This document shows, one piece after another, positions 1-8,570 of a stretch of 64,000 nt of DNA. The stretch is from Kerstersia gyiorum (GTDB lineage: Bacteria > Pseudomonadota > Gammaproteobacteria > Burkholderiales > Burkholderiaceae_B): assembly GCF_004216755.1 (NCBI RefSeq), contig NZ_SGWZ01000001.1, positions 558,001-622,000 on the forward strand, written 5' to 3'. A program made the translations under genes and the position numbers. How positions within the stretch are numbered: position 1 is the stretch's first letter; the number at the start of each line of letters is the position of its first letter. Below the pieces are notes generated by a model that worked only from the letters and a program-made list of their open reading frames with translations, was not told the origin of the DNA and did not search any database.

Positions 1-660
1 GATACCGGGCCAGGCCAGGGTGGTGCCGGGTGATCGGGGTTGTCCCGCATTGAGCCGGGCGCAGGGCGAAAATGATGGCGATCCCCTGCGGCGCTATGTA
101 GAATACGCAGCAGGGTGTTAGCCGCATATTGCGGCGAGACAGGTTCATGCGCTGGTCGGGCCGCCGCGCGGAGCCATCGCGTCCATGACTTCCGTCTGCC
201 CGTGCGCCCGCGAACCCTTGCGTTCGTGCTGCCTGTGCCGCCTTCGCCGCCTGCGCCATCTTCACCTCCGTCCCCCTCTTTCCTGCAAGCGTCCGGCGCA
301 TGCCTGGCCGCGCCCCTGCGTGGCGCCGCAGGCGCTGCTGCCGTTCCGTCGTGCATGGGGCCGGCTTCCTTTTGTTCCTTCTGCTGCTTGCCTGCTTGGC
401 CCGGCTATCCCGGCCCGGGTTGCCGTGGCGTTTCGGCGTGGCGCCGCGCCAGTCCGACCATGCGCCGAGTGCTGGCGCATGCGGCGCCTGAAGCCACCTG
501 ATCGGGTCGCCCGATCCGGCCGCCTGATCCGGGCGGCTGATGCCGGGCTGCCGGTCGCCAGCGGCCACTGCCGCTGAACGAGACTCGAACAACAAGAGAC
601 AAACCGCCCGATGCACGGCTCCTGGAAGGCCGTCCGGGCACAGATTACGGATATTCCCCC
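1..660. other. No convincing gene; upstream region of the antiporter gene
   Basis: Several short overlapping open frames of 60-130 codons exist here, on both strands. All have low-complexity Pro/Arg/Ala/Cys-rich translations typical of random frames in GC-rich DNA, and none has a recognisable domain or a good ribosome binding site. I see no tRNA or convincing terminator. The stretch probably holds the promoter and leader of the downstream antiporter gene, and the 3' flank of a gene outside the window. Confidence 0.5.
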
Positions 661-1923
661 ATGCAGGTTTCAACTCTGGAAATCCTGGCGACCGCCTTGT
701 TCGCCATTGCCATCATCCATACGTTTTCCGTGCCGGTGTTCGCCCGGCTGGCGCACCGCAACGGCCCGCATGCTGGGTTGTGGCACATGTTCGCCGAGGT
801 CGAGGCCGTCTTCGGCCTGTGGGCCTTTGCCTTCCTGGTCGGCATGGCAGCGCTGCAGGGCGCCGGGCCGATGATCGAATACATGGACACGCGCAACTTC
901 ACTGAGCCGCTGTTCGTGTTCGTCATTATGGTGGTGGCTTCCAGCCGGCCCATCATCGAACTGGTGGGCGTTGTGGTGCGCGCCCTGGCGCGCCTGCTGC
1001 CGGTGCCACGCGAACTGGCGCTGTTCTTCGTCACCATGTCGGCCGTACCCCTGGCCGGGTCGTTCATTACCGAGCCTGCTGCCATGACGCTGGCGGCGCT
1101 GCTGTTGCGCGATGCCTATTTCCGGCGTCCGGGCCAGGCCGGCTTCAAGTACCTGACGCTAGGGGTGTTGTTCGTCAATGTCTCCATCGGCGGCGTCCTG
1201 ACCTCCTATGCCGCGCCGCCTGTCCTGATGGTGGCCTCCACCTTCGGTTGGGATAGTACTTTCATGGCGGCGCATTTCGGTTGGCGTGCCGCGCTGGCCG
1301 TGGTGATCAATGCCTCCCTGCTGACCCTGGTCTGCCGCCGGGTGCTGCTGGCCGGGGAAGTGCAGGCCGGCAAGCAGCAAGACGTGCAGGTGCCCTGGAT
1401 ATGCACGCTGGTGCATCTGGCTTTCCTCGTCTGCATTGTCGTGACGGCGCATCACCCAGCGGTTTTCCTGGGTCTCTTCCTGATGTTCATGGGCTATACG
1501 CAGGCCTACAAGCGTTTCCAGTCGCCACTGATGCTCAAGGAAGGGCTGATGGTGGGCTTTTTCCTGGCTGGCCTGGTGGTGCTGGGCGGCATGCAGAAAT
1601 GGTGGTTGCAGGACCTGCTGGGCGGTCTTGCTCCCCAGGTACTGTTCTGGGGCGCGACGCTGCTTACGGCTGTAACGGACAATGCGGCCCTGACCTATCT
1701 GGGGTCGCTGGTGGACGGCACCTCGGAGGCCTGGCGCTATATGCTGGTGGCCGGCGCCGTGACGGGCGGGGGGCTGACGGTCATCGCCAATGCTCCCAAT
1801 CCGGCGGGCTACGCCATCCTCAAGCATGCGTTCCCGGATGGCAGTATTTCCGCCGGGCGCCTGCTGCTGTCGGCGCTGGTGCCGACAGCCGTGGCGGCGG
1901 CCATGTTCCTGCTGCCGGTCTGA
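661..1923 (+). CDS. Putative Na+/H+ antiporter family membrane protein
   Basis: This 420-residue polytopic inner-membrane protein has about ten to twelve hydrophobic segments, running from near the N-terminus (residues 7-27) to the C-terminus. The pattern and conserved stretches such as SFITEPAAMTLAALLL and TAVTDNAALTYLG resemble the bacterial 'putative Na+/H+ antiporter' family (Na_H_antiport_3), part of the ion-transporter superfamily. In that superfamily, Asp/Asn-Thr motifs in broken helices bind cations. The start is the ATG that follows a C-rich leader; no strong Shine-Dalgarno sequence is visible. It stands alone upstream of aspS on the same strand, with a 306-base gap. The exchanged ion is inferred from family naming only and could be another cation or an organic anion. 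Confidence 0.7.
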   Translation: MQVSTLEILATALFAIAIIHTFSVPVFARLAHRNGPHAGLWHMFAEVEAVFGLWAFAFLVGMAALQGAGPMIEYMDTRNFTEPLFVFVIMVVASSRPIIELVGVVVRALARLLPVPRELALFFVTMSAVPLAGSFITEPAAMTLAALLLRDAYFRRPGQAGFKYLTLGVLFVNVSIGGVLTSYAAPPVLMVASTFGWDSTFMAAHFGWRAALAVVINASLLTLVCRRVLLAGEVQAGKQQDVQVPWICTLVHLAFLVCIVVTAHHPAVFLGLFLMFMGYTQAYKRFQSPLMLKEGLMVGFFLAGLVVLGGMQKWWLQDLLGGLAPQVLFWGATLLTAVTDNAALTYLGSLVDGTSEAWRYMLVAGAVTGGGLTVIANAPNPAGYAILKHAFPDGSISAGRLLLSALVPTAVAAAMFLLPV

Positions 1924-2229
1924 ATCCGGCGCAGGGGCCGGCCGGGCTGGCCAGAGGCACTGCTTTGTCCTGATATCGTGCGCAAACGGACGGTTGTGGC
2001 AGGCGGGATGAGGGCGGCCGGCGCAGACTTGTCCATGTCTGTCACGGCCACCTGCACAAAAGAGGCTAAAATCGTGTTTTTCCGGCTGGCCTCTCCTTTG
2101 GGCGGGGGCCGGCGCCAGCGTGGCGGCGCCTTGTGTGCCGCATCATGCGCCCGGGCCTGCTGCGCTTACGCCATGCCCGCCCCGGCGGACAGTCCGAACC
2201 AAACAAGTTCATACACGGAGTTTCCTCGC
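1924..2229. other. Intergenic region upstream of aspS
   Basis: About 300 bases between the antiporter gene and aspS. The aspS reading frame stays open upstream through most of this stretch, but the residues before Met-84 nt-frame position 2230 do not match any AspRS, so I treat it as non-coding. A -10-like TAAAAT lies at 2067-2072 without a good -35 box. It probably contains the aspS promoter. Confidence 0.45.
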
Positions 2230-4020
2230 ATGCGTACCTGCTACACCGGCCAGGTTTGTCGCGACCATCTCGGCCAGACCGTCACCTTGTACGGCTGGGT
2301 GCATCGTCGTCGTGATCACGGTGGCGTGATCTTCATCGACCTTCGCGACCGCGAGGGCCTGGCCCAGGTGGTGTTCGACCCCGATGGCGTCGAGTCCTTT
2401 GCCATTGCCGAACGCCTGCGCAACGAGTTTTGCGTGCGAGTCACCGGCCTGGTGCGTGCCCGCCCCGAAGGCACGGTCAATAAAGACCTGAAATCCGGCG
2501 AAATCGAAATCCTGTGCCGCGAGGTCGAAATCCTCAACGCCTCGGTCACGCCGCCGTTCCAGCTCGATGACGACAATCTGTCCGAAACGACCCGCCTGAC
2601 GCACCGCGTGCTGGACCTGCGCCGCCCGCAGATGCAGCGCAACCTGATGCTGCGCTACCGCGTGTCCATCGAAGTGCGCAAGTACCTCGACAGCCTGGGC
2701 TTCATCGACATCGAAACCCCGATGCTGACCAAGAGCACGCCGGAAGGCGCGCGCGACTACCTGGTGCCCTCGCGTGTGAACGCCGGCCACTTCTTCGCGC
2801 TGCCGCAATCGCCGCAGCTCTTCAAGCAGATGCTGATGGTGGCCGGTTTCGACCGTTACTACCAGATCACCAAGTGCTTCCGCGACGAAGACCTGCGCGC
2901 CGACCGCCAGCCTGAATTTACCCAGATCGACTGCGAAACCTCCTTCCTCGATGAAGTCGAGATTCGCGCGATCTTCGAAGGCATGATCCGCTCGGTCTTC
3001 AAGTCGGTGCAAGGCGTGGACCTGGCCGAAAGCTTCCCCACGATGACCTGGGACGAAGCCATGCGCCGCTATGGCTCGGACAAGCCCGACCTGCGCGTCA
3101 AGCTGGAATTCACCGATGTCACCGATGTGATGCGTGACGTGGATTTCAAGGTATTTTCCGCTGCCGCCAATGCGCCGGGCAGCCGTGTCGTGGCGCTGCG
3201 CGTGCCGGGCGGCGCGGCCCTGTCGCGCAGCGAAATCGACAGCTACACCCAGTTCGTCGGTATCTATGGCGCCAAGGGCCTGGCCTGGATCAAGGTCAAT
3301 GAAGTGGCCAAGGGCCGCGAAGGCCTGCAGTCGCCCATCGTCAAGAACCTGCACGATGCCGCGCTGGCCGAACTGGTCAAGCGCAGCGGCGCCCAGGACG
3401 GCGACATCATCTTCTTTGGCGCCGACCGCGCCAAGGTCGTGAACGACGCCATTGGCGGCTTGCGCGTCAAGATCGGCCACAGCGAATTCGGCCGCAACAA
3501 CGGCCTGTTCGAAAGTGGCTGGAAGCCGCTGTGGGTGGTCGATTTCCCGATGTTCGAATACGACGAGGAAGACGATCGCTACGTGGCGGCCCACCATCCC
3601 TTCACCAGCCCCAAGGACGGCCACGAGGATCTGCTCGAAACCGATCCGGGCAAGGCGCTGGCCAAGGCCTACGACATGGTGCTGAACGGCTGGGAAATCG
3701 GTGGCGGTTCGGTGCGTATCCACCGTGCCGAAGTGCAGAGCAAGGTGTTCAATGCGCTGAAGATCGGCCCGGAAGAAGCCCGCGAGAAATTCGGCTTCCT
3801 GCTCGATGCGCTGCAGTATGGCGCGCCGCCCCATGGCGGCCTGGCGTTCGGCCTGGATCGCATCGTCACCATGATGACCGGCGCCGAGTCCATCCGTGAC
3901 GTGATTGCCTTCCCCAAGACCCAACGTGCGCAGTGCCTGCTGACCCAGGCGCCGTCGGAAGTTGATGAAAAGCAATTGCGCGAGTTGCATATCCGCCTGC
4001 GCCAAACGGAAGTGAAGTAA
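2230..4020 (+). CDS. aspS: Aspartyl-tRNA synthetase, predicted non-discriminating (Asp/Asn)
   Basis: Cytosolic class IIb aminoacyl-tRNA synthetase charging tRNA-Asp. The 596-residue product has the usual length (E. coli about 590). It shows an N-terminal OB-fold anticodon-binding domain (about 1-105), the class II motif 2 segment FRDEDLRADRQPEF, a bacterial GAD insert domain (about 285-420) and motif 3 GLAFGLDRI near the C-terminus. The start at MRTCYTGQ aligns with the E. coli N-terminus (MRTEYCGQ), so the longer open frame upstream is not used. His-30 (in RRRDHGG) and Gly-81 (in ARPEGTV) sit where discriminating enzymes carry Leu and Lys. His/Gly at these positions is the known signature of non-discriminating AspRS, which also makes Asp-tRNA-Asn for GatCAB. 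The EEP-family gene follows 36 bases downstream on the same strand. Confidence 0.97.
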   Translation: MRTCYTGQVCRDHLGQTVTLYGWVHRRRDHGGVIFIDLRDREGLAQVVFDPDGVESFAIAERLRNEFCVRVTGLVRARPEGTVNKDLKSGEIEILCREVEILNASVTPPFQLDDDNLSETTRLTHRVLDLRRPQMQRNLMLRYRVSIEVRKYLDSLGFIDIETPMLTKSTPEGARDYLVPSRVNAGHFFALPQSPQLFKQMLMVAGFDRYYQITKCFRDEDLRADRQPEFTQIDCETSFLDEVEIRAIFEGMIRSVFKSVQGVDLAESFPTMTWDEAMRRYGSDKPDLRVKLEFTDVTDVMRDVDFKVFSAAANAPGSRVVALRVPGGAALSRSEIDSYTQFVGIYGAKGLAWIKVNEVAKGREGLQSPIVKNLHDAALAELVKRSGAQDGDIIFFGADRAKVVNDAIGGLRVKIGHSEFGRNNGLFESGWKPLWVVDFPMFEYDEEDDRYVAAHHPFTSPKDGHEDLLETDPGKALAKAYDMVLNGWEIGGGSVRIHRAEVQSKVFNALKIGPEEAREKFGFLLDALQYGAPPHGGLAFGLDRIVTMMTGAESIRDVIAFPKTQRAQCLLTQAPSEVDEKQLRELHIRLRQTEVK

Positions 4021-4056
4021 GCTTCCAGTTACCATGAAGCCTCGGGAGGCGCAGGC

Positions 4057-4920
4057 ATGTCAGTGATCCGGGTCGTCAGCTACAACATCCACAAGGGACG
4101 TTCGGCGCTGGGCAGTCGGGAATCACTGTATGACTTGCGGCTGGGGCTGCATGGGCTCAGCCCGGACCTGGTCTTCCTGCAGGAAGTCCAGGGCCGCAAC
4201 GACTTGTCGGGCGTGCTCGATGCGCAGCACGAATCCCTGGCGGCGGGGCTGGATCTCCAGGTCGCGTATGGCCGCAACGCCGTCCGCGACCACTCCGAGC
4301 ATGGCAATGCACTGTTGTCGCGCTATCCCATCATCGGCCACGAAAACCAGGATATCTCCGACCATAAGCTGGAGCAGCGCGGGCTGCTGCACGTGCGGGT
4401 GGAACTGGATGGCCACGAGGTGCATTGCTTCGTGGTGCACCTGGGCCTGTTCGCAGGCAGCCGGGTGCGGCAGATCCAGGCCTTGATGGAGCGCATCAAG
4501 ACCCAGGTGCCGGGTGATTCCCCGCTGCTGATCGCGGGCGATTTCAACGACTGGCAGAACAGCCTGTCGCCGCTGTTCGTTGAGCAGCTCGGGGTCTATG
4601 AAGTCTTTGCGAATGCGCCGCGTGCGCAGGGTGTGGGCCTGCCCAGGCTGCGAGAATCCGTGCGCGCCATCAGCAATACGCTGCGTGGCCAGGGCCGCGG
4701 CGCTGGCGAGGTGGAGCACCGCGTCAACCAGCTGGGCATGGGCAGTTCTTCGCGCCTGGTGCCGCCGCCACGCACTTTCCCCGCCGTCTTCCCCTGGTTC
4801 CGCCTGGACCGCATTTACCAGCGGGGCTTTGCCGTGCGCAGCGCCCGGGTGTTGCGCGGCCAGCCCTGGGGCAAGTTCTCCGATCATTCCCCTATCCTGA
4901 CCGAACTCGAACTGCCCTGA
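4057..4920 (+). CDS. Endonuclease/exonuclease/phosphatase (EEP) family protein
   Basis: A 287-residue EEP-superfamily metal-dependent phosphodiesterase or phosphomonoesterase. The conserved motifs appear in order: SYNIHKG near the start (Asn), FLQEVQG (metal-binding Glu), a HLGLF segment (His), GDFNDWQ (Asp/Asn) and SDHSPI at the C-terminus (catalytic Asp-His). There is no signal peptide, so it is probably cytosolic. A purine-rich GGGAGG lies upstream of the ATG. It follows aspS by 36 bases and may share its transcript. Proteins of this type in Betaproteobacteria often precede a cardiolipin synthase gene, but none is present here. The substrate (nucleic acid, phosphoinositide-like lipid or other) cannot be told from sequence. 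Confidence 0.85.
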   Translation: MSVIRVVSYNIHKGRSALGSRESLYDLRLGLHGLSPDLVFLQEVQGRNDLSGVLDAQHESLAAGLDLQVAYGRNAVRDHSEHGNALLSRYPIIGHENQDISDHKLEQRGLLHVRVELDGHEVHCFVVHLGLFAGSRVRQIQALMERIKTQVPGDSPLLIAGDFNDWQNSLSPLFVEQLGVYEVFANAPRAQGVGLPRLRESVRAISNTLRGQGRGAGEVEHRVNQLGMGSSSRLVPPPRTFPAVFPWFRLDRIYQRGFAVRSARVLRGQPWGKFSDHSPILTELELP

Positions 4921-5239
4921 GGCTGCTGTCCTGGCGCTGGTCGCGCCCTTGGTGGCAAGGCCCTGGGCAGCGCGGTTCCGGTGTGGCGCAGAGGGCTGTT
5001 GCGCCTGGTGGCGAGGCGGCTCGGACTTCCAGGCTGTGTTTCTTCTCGGCCGCTTTTTTTGCCTGGCGTTTTTTTTCGGTACACTGCAAGACATACCTGT
5101 TTTCAATTGTTGCCATACTGTCATGTGTGGCTGAATTCCTGTTTTTTGCCGCTAGGCCATTCCGGGGCGCAGGCACCTCCTTGCGGGGCACCTTGCGGAC
5201 GGCATGGCGAAGAGGCTTTTTTGCACGGCCGGAAACTGC
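4921..5239. other. Intergenic region before waaC with T-rich tracts
   Basis: This 319-base gap separates the EEP gene from waaC. It contains unusual T-runs (about 5055-5062 and 5071-5078) in otherwise GC-rich DNA. A TTGCCT (5061-5066) and TACACT (5082-5087) pair could be a weak promoter with a short 15-base spacer. No open frame in it looks like a gene. It most likely carries the promoter of the waaC-waaA pair. Confidence 0.4.
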
Positions 5240-6244
5240 ATGAATCGTATTCTTCTAGTGCGCACATCGTCCCTGGGGGACATGATTCACGTGCTGCCGG
5301 TAGTTTCAGATATTCAGCGTCATTTCCCTGGCGCCACCATAGATTGGGTGGCGGAAGAGGCGTTCGCCGAAATCCCTGCCTGGCACCCCGGCGTCAACGA
5401 GGTCATCAAGGTGGCGCACAGGCGCTGGCGCAAGAGCTGGTGGGCACCCGAGGTCAAGGCGGAACGCGAAGCCTTGAGGGAGCGTCTGGGGCGCTATCAC
5501 TACGATGTCGTCCTCGACATGCAGGGCATGCTCAAGACCGTATGGGTTGCACGCCAGGCTCAGGGGCGGCGTCATGGGCTGGACTGGAAATCCGCGCGCG
5601 AAGCGATTGCGTCGCTGTTCTACGATGTGAAACACCGCATCGAGTTCTGGCAGCCCGGCGTTCTGCGCCAGCGCCAGCTGGGCGCCAAGACATTTGGCTA
5701 CAACCTGGATGCGCCGCCGGATTTCGGCCTGTCGCGCTTCCTGATCCGGCCAGAGCCGCCTGCGTCCTTTGTCGAAGCCTATGAGCAGCGCGAAGCTCCC
5801 TATGCCGTGATCATGCCGTCTGCCAGCCGCCCGGAAAAGCGCTGGGCCGACGCTCATTGGCACCAGGTTTTCGCGCAACTGCGCCAGGCCGGCCTGCAAC
5901 TGCGCATTGTGTCTGGCAGCCAGGCGGAGTTTGAGTGGGCGCAAGCCCTGGTGCAGGATATGGACGGCGTGACTGTCCTGCCGCGCATGGCCTTGACGGA
6001 AGTGGCGCAGCTCCTGGCCGGAGCGCGTGTGATGCTGGGCCTTGACACTGGGCTGACGCATCTGTCTGCAGCCTTGGGACGCCCGACCATAGGCATTTAT
6101 ACCGACTCCACTCCCAGGCGCGGCGGCCTGGTGGGTACTGCTTACACGGCCAGCCTGGGCGACAAAGGCCAGCCGCCCGACTACGAAGCCGTCAGGCGCG
6201 CCATCGAGCAGGCCATGGGGCCGACGGTAAGCTTGCCGATTTAA
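5240..6244 (+). CDS. waaC: Lipopolysaccharide heptosyltransferase I
   Basis: GT9-family glycosyltransferase that adds the first L-glycero-D-manno-heptose to Kdo2-lipid A on the cytosolic face of the inner membrane. The 334-residue product begins MNRILLVRTSSLGDMIHVLP, the typical WaaC/WaaF N-terminus with the GD pair. It has the C-terminal GT-B nucleotide-sugar site MLGLDTGLTHLSAALGRPTI. I chose the internal ATG at 5240 because this sequence aligns with family N-termini; an in-frame ATG 36 bases upstream adds residues not seen in the family. waaA starts 12 bases after the stop, so the two Kdo/inner-core genes form one unit. Confidence 0.95.
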   Translation: MNRILLVRTSSLGDMIHVLPVVSDIQRHFPGATIDWVAEEAFAEIPAWHPGVNEVIKVAHRRWRKSWWAPEVKAEREALRERLGRYHYDVVLDMQGMLKTVWVARQAQGRRHGLDWKSAREAIASLFYDVKHRIEFWQPGVLRQRQLGAKTFGYNLDAPPDFGLSRFLIRPEPPASFVEAYEQREAPYAVIMPSASRPEKRWADAHWHQVFAQLRQAGLQLRIVSGSQAEFEWAQALVQDMDGVTVLPRMALTEVAQLLAGARVMLGLDTGLTHLSAALGRPTIGIYTDSTPRRGGLVGTAYTASLGDKGQPPDYEAVRRAIEQAMGPTVSLPI

Positions 6245-6256
6245 TCCGGAGATGTC

Positions 6257-7657
6257 ATGAACACGCGCCCAAGCGCAAGCCCTGGTCAGCAGGCCGAGGG
6301 CCAGCGAGGCAGTTCCCCTTCGGAGCCGCCCATTTCTTCAACGAGCGTGGAACGGCTGGCCAGGCTGCTGTACTGCTGTCTACTGTATCTGTTGGCGCCA
6401 TTGGCATGGTTGATGCTGGCCCGCCGTGGCCGCCGTGCGGGCGGCCGCTGGGAGGTGCTGGGGGCCGGGCGCTTCGGCTACTACGGCCGCCAGCAGGCGC
6501 CAGCGCGTACCGGGGCGCAGTGGGTGCATGCCGTCAGTGTCGGGGAGACCCGGGCGGCGCAGCCCCTGGTGCAGCAAATCCTCGCTGCTGGCCATCCGGT
6601 ATTGCTCACGCACATGACGGCCACTGGCCGCGCCGAGGGCGAGCGCCTGTTTGCCGCTGCCATTGCATCTGGCCAGTTGCAGCAAGCCTGGATTCCCTAT
6701 GATTTCCCTGGTGCTACGCGTCGTTTCCTGGCGTATCACCAGCCTGCCCAGGGCATATTGATCGAGCGTGAAATCTGGCCGAATTTGCTGGCTGCTGCGC
6801 GCCAGCGTGGCTTGCCCGTAGCCCTGGCCAGCGCGCGCTTTTCCGGCAAATCACTGCGCCAGGCGCGCCGTTTTGCCTGGCTCATCCGGCCGGCCCTGCG
6901 GGGCTTGGCGCCGGTGCTGGCGCAGACCCAGGCCGACGCCGGACGCCTGACGCTGGCCGGTGCGCGGAACGTGCAGGTCGTGGGAAACCTGAAATTCGAC
7001 CAGCAGGTGCCGGCACGCCAATTGCAGGCGGGGCGCGGTTGGCGCATCCGTCTGGGGCGGCCGGTTATCCTGATTGCCAGCACGCGGGAAGGGGAAGACG
7101 TCCAGATCGCGCAGGCGATTGCCGCCTTGCTGCGTGCGCACCTGGCGGCTGCGGATTGCCTGTTCGTCCTGGTGCCGCGTCACCCGCAAAGGTTTGATTC
7201 CGCGGCTGCCGTGCTGGCAGAGCGCGAATTGCCCGCCCGGCGTCGCAGCGAAAGCGAGGAAGTGCCGCTGCCCGGGCTGGAAACGGCCGTGCTGCTGGGC
7301 GATTCCATGGGGGAGCTGGCGTTCTTCTATGCGGCGGCGGATGTGGCGATCGTGGCTGGCAGTTTCGAGCCCATGGGGGGCCACAACCTGATAGAAGCCT
7401 GTCTGGCCGGTGCGCCGGTCATCGTGGGGCCTCATACCTTCAATTTCAAGGATGCGGTGGAAGATGCCCTGGCACGTGGCGCCTGTTTGCGGGCCGGCGA
7501 TGCCGACGCTGCCGTGAAACTGGCCTGGGATCTGGTGTGCAATGATGCGCGCCGTACCGCCATGGCAGCGCGCGCACGGCAGTGGGCCGACAGCCATACA
7601 GGCGCCACGGCGCGCATGATGACCGCCTTGGGCCTGGACGCGGCACCTGCCGCCTGA
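6257..7657 (+). CDS. waaA: 3-deoxy-D-manno-octulosonic acid (Kdo) transferase
   Basis: GT30-family membrane-associated glycosyltransferase (KdtA) that transfers Kdo from CMP-Kdo to lipid IVA. The product is 466 residues; E. coli WaaA is 425, and the extra length is an N-terminal extension of about 35 polar residues. A hydrophobic anchor follows at about 32-55 (LLYCCLLYLLAPLAWLMLA). Family motifs are WVHAVSVGE, IPYDFPG, the catalytic-region EREIWPN and GSFEPMGGHNLIEA. The ATG at 6257 has AATCCGGAG upstream; a start nearer the membrane anchor is possible. It is coupled to waaC by a 12-base gap. The stop codon lies inside the first unit of a short 13-base tandem repeat. Confidence 0.95.
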   Translation: MNTRPSASPGQQAEGQRGSSPSEPPISSTSVERLARLLYCCLLYLLAPLAWLMLARRGRRAGGRWEVLGAGRFGYYGRQQAPARTGAQWVHAVSVGETRAAQPLVQQILAAGHPVLLTHMTATGRAEGERLFAAAIASGQLQQAWIPYDFPGATRRFLAYHQPAQGILIEREIWPNLLAAARQRGLPVALASARFSGKSLRQARRFAWLIRPALRGLAPVLAQTQADAGRLTLAGARNVQVVGNLKFDQQVPARQLQAGRGWRIRLGRPVILIASTREGEDVQIAQAIAALLRAHLAAADCLFVLVPRHPQRFDSAAAVLAERELPARRRSESEEVPLPGLETAVLLGDSMGELAFFYAAADVAIVAGSFEPMGGHNLIEACLAGAPVIVGPHTFNFKDAVEDALARGACLRAGDADAAVKLAWDLVCNDARRTAMAARARQWADSHTGATARMMTALGLDAAPAA

Positions 7658-7715
7658 TTTTTCTGCCTGAGTTTGTTGCCTGAGTTTGCCGCTTGAGTCC
7701 GCAGCCTGACACTGT
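7651..7715. repeat. Five imperfect 13-bp tandem repeats spanning the waaA stop
   Basis: Units start at 7651, 7664, 7677, 7690 and 7703. The two central units, TGCCTGAGTTTGT and TGCCTGAGTTTGC, differ at one base; the others are more diverged but keep a CTGA or TTGA core. Because the period is 13, the repeated TGA falls in all three frames. The first unit contains the waaA stop codon. Confidence 0.7.
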
Positions 7716-7732
7716 ATTTTGAACGGGTTCTT

Positions 7733-7762
7733 CCTTATGCGCTTGTCTCCAGGCGCATAAGG
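7733..7762. terminator. Perfect 10-bp hairpin between convergent waaA and coaX
   Basis: CCTTATGCGC and GCGCATAAGG form a perfect 10-bp stem around a 10-base loop. It lies between the ends of convergent genes, where a bidirectional terminator is expected. There is no long T-run on either side, so it may act with Rho. Confidence 0.6.
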
Positions 7763-7775
7763 GGTCGGGCAGAGC

Positions 7776-8570
7776 TCACGCGGGGGCGTTACCAGCCAGG
7801 TGTGCCAGGCCGTCCAGCACGGCATGCGGCACCAGTTGCGGGACAATAGGGGGCAGGTTCGCCAATGCGGCCAGGCTTTGCAGCAGGCTTTCCACTTCGC
7901 CGGCCAGTTGCGGCCAGTTGCCGCCGGACACGAAAAGCTGCGGCGCTGCGTCGCAATGCTGACGCAGCGCCAGCCATTGGCGCAGCACGGCCCCGGCCTG
8001 AGCGGCGGCCATGCCGCTGGAGATGGCGTCATGCGTATTGGTCGGGAAATTTTGCAGATCGCCGGCAGCCAGCGGCAGGTGGGCCGTGCCCTGGGCCAGG
8101 CTGCGTCGCATCATGGCTGCGCCGGGCAGAATCAATCCGCCCAGAAAGCCGCCTTCCGGGCTGATGGCGTCTATCGTCGTGGCCGTGCCGAAGGTGGCCA
8201 GCAGCAGGGGCGTGCCGGCCTGGCGGCGCTTGTGCCAGATGCCCAGCAGCGCCGCCCAGCGGTCCGCGCCCAATTGCCCTGGCGCGTCGTAGCCATTGTG
8301 CAGTCCGAGGGCGCTGGCAGCCGGCTTGAGCCATTCCAGCGCGCAGCCTGCGGCGGCAAGGATGTCCGCCAGGCGCTGTCCGAGCGCCGTGCCGGCCACA
8401 TTGACGCCACAGGCTTGCCGGAATGGCGGTTGCTGCGCCGCAAGCCAGCCAGGCAGCACGGTCGGAATGTCTTCATGGGCCAGCGACAACACGTCCGTGG
8501 CCCGGCCATCCGGCGCGCTCCAGGCCGCCAGCTTGATCCGGGTGTTGCCGGCATCTATCAATAGTTTCAT
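7776..8570 (-). CDS. coaX: Type III pantothenate kinase
   Basis: Cytosolic ASKHA-fold kinase that phosphorylates pantothenate, the first committed step of coenzyme A synthesis. The 264-residue product is normal for CoaX. It shows the N-terminal phosphate loop LLIDAGNTRIKLAAW, the DRWAALLG segment and TFGTATTIDAI, the residues that define the type III family. Its start overlaps the birA stop by 4 bases (ATGA type), so translation is coupled. birA-coaX is a standard betaproteobacterial pair. Confidence 0.95.
   Translation of the reverse strand: MKLLIDAGNTRIKLAAWSAPDGRATDVLSLAHEDIPTVLPGWLAAQQPPFRQACGVNVAGTALGQRLADILAAAGCALEWLKPAASALGLHNGYDAPGQLGADRWAALLGIWHKRRQAGTPLLLATFGTATTIDAISPEGGFLGGLILPGAAMMRRSLAQGTAHLPLAAGDLQNFPTNTHDAISSGMAAAQAGAVLRQWLALRQHCDAAPQLFVSGGNWPQLAGEVESLLQSLAALANLPPIVPQLVPHAVLDGLAHLAGNAPA

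Noticed and set aside
115..577. Overlapping short open frames in the first 660 bases
   Set aside because: Proline-, cysteine- and arginine-rich translations without motif or start signal; nothing chooses one over the others.
2209..4035. A 608-codon minus-strand frame opposite aspS
   Set aside because: Shadow frame with no family resemblance; it exactly follows the extent of aspS.
7651..7715. Possible CRISPR-like array
   Set aside because: Units are 13 bp with no spacers and no cas genes nearby; it is a short tandem repeat.
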